Assembly (NCBI GenBank): GCA_003232965.1
Contig: QIKG01000317.1
Location: 1 to 7,019 of the forward strand
From: Oceanospirillales bacterium
GTDB lineage: Bacteria > Pseudomonadota > Gammaproteobacteria > Xanthomonadales > SZUA-36
Direction: 5' to 3'
Length of the DNA stretch: 7,019 bases
How positions within the stretch are numbered: the stretch's first letter is position 1; the number at the start of each line of letters is the position of its first letter. Positions 1 to 5,691 of the stretch are shown one piece after another. Below the pieces are notes generated by a model. It searched no databases. It saw only the letters and a list, made by a program, of their open reading frames with translations, and was not told where the DNA came from. A program made the position numbers and the translations under genes.

Positions 1-91
1 GGCTATGGCAATTAGGGGTGATTGGGAGCGGCTATGGCAATTAGGGGTGATTGGGAGCGGCTATGGCAATTAGGGGTGATTGGGAGCGGCT
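1..91. repeat. 29-bp tandem repeat, three identical copies
   Basis: Three identical 29-bp units lie at 1-29, 30-58 and 59-87, followed by the first four bases of a fourth (88-91). Each unit begins GGCTATGGCAATTAGGGG and ends GATTGGGAGC. The array starts at the window edge, so it probably extends further left. The period is not a multiple of three, so no single frame repeats through it, which argues against coding. The core ATGGCAATTA differs by one base from ATGGCAACTA on the minus strand of the 20-bp array at 371-460. The two arrays may therefore share an origin. Perfect identity between copies implies recent expansion or active homogenisation. Confidence 0.95.
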
Positions 92-105
92 TGACACGCC
101 GCCGC

Positions 106-308
106 CTAACTACCTGTAGCAACTCTCTAACCGCAAATAGCGACCCTCTAACTACAAGTAGCTATTCTCTAACGGCAAGTAGCAACTCTCTAACCGCAAA
201 TAGCGACCCTCTAACTACAAGTAGCTATTCTCTAACGGCAAGTAGCAACTTTCTAACTACTAATAGCGGCCAATTAACCACAAATAGCGGCCAATTAACC
301 ACAAATAG
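106..308. repeat. 21-bp tandem repeat array with 63-bp higher-order unit
   Basis: Nine full 21-bp units (first at 106-126, ninth at 274-294) and a 14-base partial unit (295-308) follow each other without gaps. Most units start CTAAC and contain a core like TAC-AA-GTAGC. Units two to four (127-189) are repeated as units five to seven (190-252) with one mismatch in 63, so triplets of units have been duplicated as a block. Because 21 is seven codons, one forward frame stays open and would give a Ser/Leu/Thr-rich heptad repeat. I see no convincing start, ribosome site or non-repeat domain and treat the array as non-coding. The last two units end in AGCGGCCAA, a motif also related to the 20-bp array downstream. 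Confidence 0.95.
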
Positions 309-314
309 ACAGCT

Positions 315-357
315 GGGCTACTGGGGGCCGGGCTACGCCCCCAGTAGCCCGGCCCCC
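315..357. repeat. GC-rich palindromic element, intergenic copy
   Basis: A 35-bp palindrome at 323-357 has 14-bp perfect arms (323-336 and 344-357) around the 7-base loop GCCCCCA. The flanking bases allow a second, mutually exclusive 14-bp stem (315-328 with 337-350). Read on the minus strand, 34 of 35 bases match the element inside the small terminase gene (1732-1766), so the two copies are in opposite orientation. Both copies, read in the same frame, give the peptide RATGGVARPP. The element sits between the 21-bp and the 20-bp tandem arrays. There is no T-run after the stem, so a plain terminator role is not supported. Confidence 0.9.
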
Positions 358-370
358 TTCAACATAACTG

Positions 371-460
371 CTAGTAGTTGCCATTGGCCGCCGGTAGTTG
401 CCATTGGCCGCCGGTAGTTGCCATTGGCCGCCGGTAGTTGCCATTGGCCGCCGGTAGTTG
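371..460. repeat. 20-bp tandem repeat, 4.5 copies
   Basis: The 20-bp unit CCGGTAGTTGCCATTGGCCG is repeated in direct head-to-tail copies. The first copy (371-390) starts CTAG instead of CCGG, copies two to four (391-450) are identical, and a final half unit occupies 451-460. The sequence then drifts into CTAATGATTACCATTAGCCA (461-480), which looks like a decayed relative of the same motif. Its minus-strand core CGGCCAATGGCAACTAC resembles both the CGGCCAATTAACCAC of the 21-bp array and the 29-bp unit. A 20-bp period does not keep a reading frame, so the array is most likely non-coding. Confidence 0.95.
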
Positions 461-574
461 CTAATGATTACCATTAGCCAATGAGCTCGACTAACAGCAA
501 TTCCCTTACAATTCATAGGTGGATATATTTACTGAAGCTGAATGAGAATCTATTTAACATAATCTATGTTATGC
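461..574. other. Gene-free spacer with a small dyad
   Basis: No gene is supported here. A perfect 7-bp dyad, TAACATA-ATC-TATGTTA, occupies 555-571 just before the large inverted repeat at 575. The segment CATAAT (558-563) inside it matches five of six bases of a -10 box. I find no good -35 partner at normal spacing, so promoter activity is only a possibility. Confidence 0.4.
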
Positions 575-665
575 GGGGCTCATAGCGATCAATGATTGTG
601 CTGGTGGTAACTCCGAGCGATTAATGGCCCCTTTTAAATGGGGGCTATTGGTCGCTATGAGCCCC
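575..665 (+). repeat. Nested inverted repeats able to form alternative RNA stems
   Basis: The arm at 575-593 (GGGGCTCATAGCGATCAAT) pairs with 647-665 over 19 positions, with one G-U if transcribed from the plus strand. Inside it, 616-631 pairs with 641-656 over 16 positions with three G-U pairs and a 9-base loop. The two stems compete for 647-656. All imperfect positions become G-U wobbles only in plus-strand RNA; in minus-strand RNA they would be A-C mismatches. That hints at selection on a plus-strand transcript, though four positions are few. No T-run follows the stems. The structure could equally be a small non-autonomous mobile element. Confidence 0.75.
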
Positions 666-687
666 TTGGCAACCACAGCAGCCCATA

Positions 688-734
688 GCCGTAATAGGAA
701 TCATTCGCTGTTGTTAATAGTTCCTATTAGCGGC
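688..734. repeat. Inverted repeat (stem-loop)
   Basis: GCCGTAATAGGAA (688-700) pairs with TTCCTATTAGCGGC (721-734). This gives a 9-bp perfect stem, a one-base bulge and four more GC-rich pairs, with a 20-base loop. It sits directly before the 22-bp repeat array and has no downstream T-run. Its function is unknown. Confidence 0.7.
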
Positions 735-822
735 CATAACTGCTAGTAGTTGCTAACATAGCTACAAGTAGCGGCTCGCATAACTACAAGTAGCAACTGT
801 CTAACTACTAGTAGCGGCCGCG
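735..822. repeat. 22-bp degenerate tandem repeat, four copies
   Basis: Four 22-bp units (735-756, 757-778, 779-800, 801-822) share the pattern CATAACTAC-AA-GTAGC plus a variable tail. Each contains a short dyad, clearest in unit four (CTACTAGTAG, 805-814) and in unit three (CTACAAGTAG). The core is the same as in the 21-bp array at 106-308, so this is a more diverged copy of that family with one extra base per period. Repeated dyads at about two helical turns could bind a protein on one DNA face, but no binding protein is known. Confidence 0.8.
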
Positions 823-1068
823 AGGTGAAAAGTATTGGCGCTGGCGGCTGAAAGGGATGAGGCCACTTTAGGAGCTGTGGCAATTTTAAAAACCCGCAGC
901 CGCTATCAGCAGTTTTTATGCTGGGGGCCCAGCTCCCATTCCTGGCCCGATTGCTGCTCTTAGCGGCTGATAGTTGCTGATAGTTGCTACCTAACTCCTT
1001 ATAGTTACTATTTAGCTACTTATAGTTATTATTAGTAACTTTTTGGGACTATATTAATTTAAATTTAC
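823..1068. other. Gene-free leader with degenerate repeats
   Basis: No ORF of credible length or start is seen. A short palindrome GCTGGGGGCCCAGC lies at 920-933. CAGCCGCTA (897-905) is the inverse of TAGCGGCTG (961-969). From about 961 to 1040 the sequence consists of diverged units such as GATAGTTGCT (twice) and TTATAGTTACTATTTAGCTAC, related to the arrays upstream. TTGCTA (984-989) and TACTAT (1006-1011), 16 bases apart, form a weak candidate promoter for the head genes. Confidence 0.5.
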
Positions 1069-1072
1069 GAGG
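1069..1072 (+). promoter_or_regulatory. Ribosome binding site of the small terminase gene
   Basis: GAGG lies eight bases before the ATG at 1081. It supports the first ATG of the ORF as the start. Confidence 0.7.
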
Positions 1073-1080
1073 TAGTTACT

Positions 1081-1803
1081 ATGAAAGAAGCTATAACGCC
1101 CAATGCCCCTAAATCGCCATTGAAGCGCAAGAAGGGGCCGATCAGGCGCAAGAAGGTTGCCATCGAGAATCCAACGCTATTGAATCCTCCAGCGATCATC
1201 ATGTCCGACGATAGCATCAATTACTTGGTTCGCTTGGGATTGACTAACCAGCAAATTGCCCATTTATTTGATATCCACGAGAAGACTTTAGTTTTAAATT
1301 TCGGTACAGTTATTTCAGAAACTAAAGGCAAATATAAGGTTGACAAGAAGGTTGCCAATACTTTAATTGACCCCAAAATAATCACTAAGATGGCTGCTGA
1401 TGGTCACACAAAATCTGCTATTTCCCGTTATTTAAATATCAGCAACGATGTTTTAAATACCAATTTTTTGGATGCTTTTTTAAAGGGCTCACAGAAGCAA
1501 GATGAGAAAATTCACCGTAGCCGCAATGCGCTCTTAGATTCAAATAATGCTGCTATGACAATTCACATGAGCAAGACTGTTTTGGGAGAAAATGAGAAAG
1601 TTGAAACGATCACTACACAGAAGCATGTAAGCCGCATTGAAGTTGCTTATGTTGCTGCTGATTCGGTGGCGGAGATTGAGATAGCTCCCGAGCGCGGCGT
1701 TGATGTGTTAGTTGCTGGCGTGGAGATTGTTGGGAGCCGGGCTACTGGGGGCGTAGCCCGGCCCCCAGCAAGCGAGGCTGAATTTATTGAGGTGGATGAA
1801 TAG
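1081..1803 (+). CDS. Phage terminase small subunit (putative)
   Basis: A 240-residue protein that probably recognises phage DNA for packaging and hands it to the large subunit encoded next. What is seen: a Lys/Arg-rich N-terminus (residues 11-26), then two helix-turn-helix-like stretches, about 43-74 (containing LGLTNQQIAHLFDI) and about 98-130 (GHTKSAISRYLNIS). Next comes a helical segment, RNALLDSNNAAMTIHMSKTV, ending at about 167, typical of terminase small subunits with HTH domains. From about 185 the tail is rich in Val, Ala and Glu and looks low-complexity. Residues 218-229 are encoded by a palindromic repeat element (1732-1766). The ATG has a GAGG site. The stop TAG (1801-1803) overlaps the GTG of the large subunit by one base, so translation is likely coupled. 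The assignment rests on the HTH pattern and on position. A phage regulator is the main alternative. Confidence 0.8.
   Translation: MKEAITPNAPKSPLKRKKGPIRRKKVAIENPTLLNPPAIIMSDDSINYLVRLGLTNQQIAHLFDIHEKTLVLNFGTVISETKGKYKVDKKVANTLIDPKIITKMAADGHTKSAISRYLNISNDVLNTNFLDAFLKGSQKQDEKIHRSRNALLDSNNAAMTIHMSKTVLGENEKVETITTQKHVSRIEVAYVAADSVAEIEIAPERGVDVLVAGVEIVGSRATGGVARPPASEAEFIEVDE
1732..1766. repeat. Palindromic element inserted in frame in the terminase gene
   Basis: Ten-base perfect arms GCCGGGCTAC and GTAGCCCGGC flank the loop TGGGGGC, with partly pairing GGGA and CCCC outside. The 35 bases match the reverse complement of the intergenic copy at 323-357 at 34 positions. The element supplies residues 218-229 of the small terminase (G-S-RATGGVARPP) without a stop or frameshift, close to the C-terminus. 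This is like Rickettsia palindromic elements in behaviour; sequence kinship to them is not claimed. Confidence 0.9.
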
Positions 1804-3344
1804 TGGCTAGCCGCCAGCAATCCTCGAAGGCAATTTCAGCCGAGATACAGCGCAAGAATCTACAAGATGTTATTGATGACATTAAGAGCGACAGCGAACC
1901 TTTAGTTGCCAAGGTCCAGATGCCTGAGCGGTTTAAAGGAATCGCGCAAGCTTTTGATTTCAAATGCTTTTTTGGAGGTCGCGGTTCGGCTAAGACGACC
2001 TCGGTGGCCCTCCATTTATTGTTAGAGGGTGCGACTACTTACCAGCGCGTAATTTGTACCCGTGAGATCCAAAAATCCGTATCGAATTCGGTACATCAGG
2101 CGCTGGTCGATCTTAATGCGGAATATAACTTTGGTTATGAAGTGACTGAGACTTCTTTGTTTCATCCGCTCACTGGCACCATCTTCCAATACATGGGGTT
2201 GAAGTCCAGCACGACATCCATCAAGGGGCTTTCTGGGGTTACTCGTTTGTGGATTGAGGAAGCTGAAAACATCAGTGAGAGGTCATGGAGCAACACCTTA
2301 ACTACCATTCGCGACGACAATGCCGAGATTTTTATTACCTTTAATCCATTTAGGGACGATGACCCTACTTACCTCCGATTTGTAGCTCCTTTTTTATCGA
2401 CGATTAAGAATTCCCCTGATGGTCGTTTCAGTGGCACGTTGGTAGATGGTGGCGACAGTTATTTAATACAAGAAGTTAACATCATCCATAACCCATTTGC
2501 GTCGGCTAGGAATTTGCGTGAAGCGAAAGCCTTGGCGCTATCTGATCCCAAGCAGTACCGACATAAATTTCTGGGCGAGCCTATTGGTGATTTTGAGGAT
2601 TCTTTGATTTTGGGTGATCATTTTGATGCGTGTATAAATTTACATCGTGAGCCAAAAGCGATTGCTGATAAGATTTTTACATCTACTCGCACCACTATTG
2701 GCTTTGATCCGTCGGATGGTGGCGATGAAGCGGCTGTAATTACTAGGCGCGGCTCGGAAGTGATTAGAGTTGAGAGTTACAATTTAGAGTTTGGTGATTG
2801 TTGTCGAGTTGCTCATGAGACTGCTGGCAGCTACCGCGCTGCTGAGATTTGCTATGATGTTGTTGGTCTAGGCATTGGTGTTTTAGCGGTCATTAGCAAT
2901 TTCCCGCGCTCGGATAACTACATAAAGACGCCTTTTAATGGCTCGAATTCGCCTGAAAATCCCTTTGACCGGTACCGTGATGATTTGTTAAACAAGGAAG
3001 TATTTAAAAATAGGCGAGCACAGGCATTTAAGTCAGTCGCTGACAGGATGTATAACAGTTGGCTATATAAGACACGAGGGACTATATTCCATGAGGACGA
3101 ATTGATTACGATTAATTCTAATTGTAACAATTTAAACGAATTGCGTTCTGAGTTGACTTCGATAAAACTTGTACACAAAACAGGTAGTGCTCTGATCCAA
3201 ATCGAGTCGAAAATCGACCTCAAAAAACGTGGTGTGAACTCGCCTAATCTCGCGGATGCTTTTGTTTACGCATTTAACGGCGACATGAGTTATTTAGAAA
3301 TTTACGATAAACCCAACAGAATTCAAAAGAAATGGATACGCTAA
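1803..3344 (+). CDS. Phage terminase large subunit (ATPase/nuclease)
   Basis: This 513-residue motor protein cuts concatemeric phage DNA and drives it into the prohead using ATP. The N-terminal ATPase has a Walker A motif GGRGSAKT (58-65), a Walker B region LWIEEAE (149-155, with Glu152/Glu153) and the coupling motif TFNP (179-182). The C-terminal RNase H-like nuclease shows the three expected acidic positions: GFDPSDGG (Asp302), CYDVVGLG (Asp352) and NLADAF (Asp485). The layout and motifs fit the PBSX/Terminase_3-like large terminases, and the length is normal. All catalytic motifs appear intact. The GTG start at 1803 is preceded by GAGG (1789-1792) ten bases upstream and overlaps the previous stop. 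The next internal ATG (about codon 40) lies only just before the Walker A region, so GTG is preferred. The portal gene starts three bases after the stop. Confidence 0.96.
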   Translation: MASRQQSSKAISAEIQRKNLQDVIDDIKSDSEPLVAKVQMPERFKGIAQAFDFKCFFGGRGSAKTTSVALHLLLEGATTYQRVICTREIQKSVSNSVHQALVDLNAEYNFGYEVTETSLFHPLTGTIFQYMGLKSSTTSIKGLSGVTRLWIEEAENISERSWSNTLTTIRDDNAEIFITFNPFRDDDPTYLRFVAPFLSTIKNSPDGRFSGTLVDGGDSYLIQEVNIIHNPFASARNLREAKALALSDPKQYRHKFLGEPIGDFEDSLILGDHFDACINLHREPKAIADKIFTSTRTTIGFDPSDGGDEAAVITRRGSEVIRVESYNLEFGDCCRVAHETAGSYRAAEICYDVVGLGIGVLAVISNFPRSDNYIKTPFNGSNSPENPFDRYRDDLLNKEVFKNRRAQAFKSVADRMYNSWLYKTRGTIFHEDELITINSNCNNLNELRSELTSIKLVHKTGSALIQIESKIDLKKRGVNSPNLADAFVYAFNGDMSYLEIYDKPNRIQKKWIR

Positions 3345-3347
3345 AAC

Positions 3348-5672
3348 ATGCATAATGACAATGATGAGAGTTACGAAGACGGTGCTGATTCCGATACACA
3401 ATCCCAGCCGCTACCAGAACCTGATAAGGACGGCGCGCCGATAACGCGTAAGCTAAAAAGGGTTTCTAAAAAGAAACGCAAACAGGATCTTGCCAAGCGG
3501 AAAGAGGTCCATGCTAGGTTTTTAATGCGGATGGATAAAGCTTATGCAGCCGAGAAAGAAACTCGTGAGCGTATGGCCGCTGACATCGCTTTTGTTAATT
3601 TACCGTCTGCTCAATGGGAAGAGCGTGGCAGCATTGATGATGAAGGTCCGGGTAGTCACGAAACGCAACGTCCGCGATTTGAAATTGATCGCATCAGTCC
3701 TATCCTCCAAAATATCGCCGGTGAGCAAAAGCAAAACCGCCGCGACATCAAAGTACGTAGCAACTCGGGAGCTGATGGCAACAAAATGGCGACCAATACG
3801 GCCAGCCTTATCCGCTCAATTTGCCAAAAATCACATTTTAACAATATCCAAGACAGCGCCTACATGGAGCTTATCACTAGCGGCATGGCTGCTTTTTGCT
3901 TAAGCACTGACTACGCCAAAGACAGTTTTGATCAGGAAATTAAGCTTGAATGGGTCAGTCAGGCCCACGCCAGCATCTATTTTGACTTGGCCGCTACTGG
4001 CCCTCAACGCCACGATGGTGATTGGATGGCGAAGTTATCGATGGTGACTGAAGAAGCCTATAAACGCCGCTGGCCAAAAGCTAAAGTACATTCAATGCCT
4101 GAAGATGAGCTGCTTTCCTTGACTCAAATTCAATATTGGCAATCCCGCGATAACTTACGAATCGCTGATTATTACGAGAAGGAATATTATGTCACTATCT
4201 TAATGAAATTCTCTGATGGCCGAGTGCTTGAATTGAACGAGGATACCGCCAGCATCTTAGATGAATTGGCAGCCGCTGGTATAACTGAAACTGGCCGCCG
4301 CGAGGTGCAAAAGCACCGAATAGTCCATTATCTAATGTCTGGGGCGGACATTTTGGCGGGGCCACATGAGGTGCCATCCAACACCTACCCGCTGTTTCCA
4401 TTTTTCGGGCGCGAGGCTTTCGTTGACAATCAAATATTTGTTCGTGGAATTGTCAGCTATGCTCGTGATGCCCAGCAGATTTATAATTACCAAGTAAGCA
4501 GCAATCTTGAGCAAACCGTAAAAAGCAGTATAGCACCTTTCATAGTGACTCAAAAGCAATTACAAGGCGAAGGAATACTATCCTCATGGGAATCTATGGA
4601 TTATGACAACCCGTCCGTATTGACATACACGGCCGATCCTGGTGCCCCGCCTCCGGCGCGTGCGGCTACTGGTCAAATGTACAATGGAATGGCCATGGTT
4701 TTACAGCAAGCTCAAACCGACATAGATAATTCTATCGGCTATTTTGCTGCTTCAAAGGGTGACCAGCAGATTGATTCATCTGGGCGAGCAATTACCTCCC
4801 TACAGCGGCAAACGAACACCAGCTTGGCGCTATATCCCGCCAGTTTGGAACAAGCAATTATTTCTTGCGGCGAAGTCATGGTCGATACCATAAAAAAGGT
4901 ATACGATGGTGATCGCACCGTTGATATAATTTCTGATTCCGGAGAGCGGTCTACGTGGCGCGTTAATGAGGCGATAATTGACCGCCAAACGGGCGAGGAA
5001 GTGATCCTTAATGACCTTTCAGCAGCCAATTTTGACATAACTATAAGTACTGGACCGAGCTATGCTACGCAGCGCCTTGAGTCAAATGAGGTCATGTTGC
5101 GACTTGCTAGTTTTGATCCAGAAATTATGGCATTAGGTAGTGATTTGTTTGTGGGCAACACGGATATGCGTGATGCTGAAGCTTTGGTTAAGCGGCTGAG
5201 AAGTGCCAAAATCTCTGCTGGTTTAATCCAGCCGAATGAGAATGAATTGGCTGAATTGCAGGAAAATCAGAAGCCACCTTCGCAAGAGCAGATCATTGCT
5301 GCTGAGATGCAGGAAGAAGGGCTGCTGGCTAGCATGCTGAATAATGAGGCACTCCAAGCCGCCATTATTAAGACCAAGGCGGACAAGGTGCATAAGCTCA
5401 CAGAATCGCACAATAAGCTAAATGATGCGCTATTAGCCCGTGCTGAAGCGAATGCGATAGCGATTGCTAACGGCCAAGAAGTCATACCTGTATCCAAGTA
5501 CATGGAAGAAAGTTTTAATTTGCTTCAAGGTGCCTTAGCGGATGCGGTACAGGATTTGATGGAGTCTGAAAATACTGATGATTTAGAAAAAGCCAGGGAG
5601 GAATTGATAACTCAAAGAATGAATCAAGAAGCACTTAAGCAGCAGCAACAACAACAACAACCAAAAGAATAA
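3348..5672 (+). CDS. P22-type portal protein
   Basis: A 774-residue protein that should form the dodecameric ring at one capsid vertex, where the terminase docks and DNA enters and leaves. The stretch at about 109-137, with RPRFEIDRISPILQNIAGEQ followed by NRRDIKV, is characteristic of P22-like portals. So is the segment at about 342-382 (VPSNTYPLFPFFGREAFVD, then VRGIVSYARDAQQIYNYQ). P22 gp1 is 725 residues, so the size fits. The first 55 residues are acidic, then very Lys/Arg-rich (35-52), and may be disordered. The C-terminal part (about 630-774) is rich in Glu, Gln, Ala and Leu and probably helical, like the barrel of P22-type portals, and ends in seven consecutive glutamines (765-771). 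No strong Shine-Dalgarno lies before the ATG. With three bases between the terminase stop and this start, translational coupling is likely. The frame is intact throughout. Confidence 0.93.
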   Translation: MHNDNDESYEDGADSDTQSQPLPEPDKDGAPITRKLKRVSKKKRKQDLAKRKEVHARFLMRMDKAYAAEKETRERMAADIAFVNLPSAQWEERGSIDDEGPGSHETQRPRFEIDRISPILQNIAGEQKQNRRDIKVRSNSGADGNKMATNTASLIRSICQKSHFNNIQDSAYMELITSGMAAFCLSTDYAKDSFDQEIKLEWVSQAHASIYFDLAATGPQRHDGDWMAKLSMVTEEAYKRRWPKAKVHSMPEDELLSLTQIQYWQSRDNLRIADYYEKEYYVTILMKFSDGRVLELNEDTASILDELAAAGITETGRREVQKHRIVHYLMSGADILAGPHEVPSNTYPLFPFFGREAFVDNQIFVRGIVSYARDAQQIYNYQVSSNLEQTVKSSIAPFIVTQKQLQGEGILSSWESMDYDNPSVLTYTADPGAPPPARAATGQMYNGMAMVLQQAQTDIDNSIGYFAASKGDQQIDSSGRAITSLQRQTNTSLALYPASLEQAIISCGEVMVDTIKKVYDGDRTVDIISDSGERSTWRVNEAIIDRQTGEEVILNDLSAANFDITISTGPSYATQRLESNEVMLRLASFDPEIMALGSDLFVGNTDMRDAEALVKRLRSAKISAGLIQPNENELAELQENQKPPSQEQIIAAEMQEEGLLASMLNNEALQAAIIKTKADKVHKLTESHNKLNDALLARAEANAIAIANGQEVIPVSKYMEESFNLLQGALADAVQDLMESENTDDLEKAREELITQRMNQEALKQQQQQQQPKE

Positions 5673-5676
5673 CCAA

Positions 5677-5682
5677 TTGAGG
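5677..5682 (+). promoter_or_regulatory. Ribosome binding site of the scaffold gene
   Basis: TTGAGG stands nine bases before the ATG at 5692, in the 19-base gap after the portal stop. It is the clearest Shine-Dalgarno in the cluster, in keeping with high scaffold output. Confidence 0.65.
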
Positions 5683-5691
5683 CAATAAAGT

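Noticed and set aside
22..417. Plus-strand ORF of 131 codons with Ser/Leu/Thr heptads
   Set aside because: It is made almost wholly of the tandem arrays and the palindrome; the frame is open because 21 bp equals seven codons. The start is a TTG within the 29-bp repeat, without a ribosome site.
1..460. CRISPR array
   Set aside because: The arrays are contiguous tandem repeats with no unique spacers of regular length between units, and no cas gene is present.
295..516. Minus-strand ORF of 73 codons across the 20-bp array
   Set aside because: It consists of repeat translation in shifting frames plus the palindrome, with no domain and no supporting start signal.
920..933. Terminator at the GCTGGGGGCCCAGC palindrome
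   Set aside because: The loop would have only two bases and no T-run follows on either strand.
2918..3223. Minus-strand ORF inside the large terminase
   Set aside because: It lies opposite the nuclease domain of a clear gene and shows no recognisable motif.
3544..3903. Plus-strand ORF in another frame within the portal gene
   Set aside because: It is a shadow of the portal frame, which carries the recognisable portal motifs.
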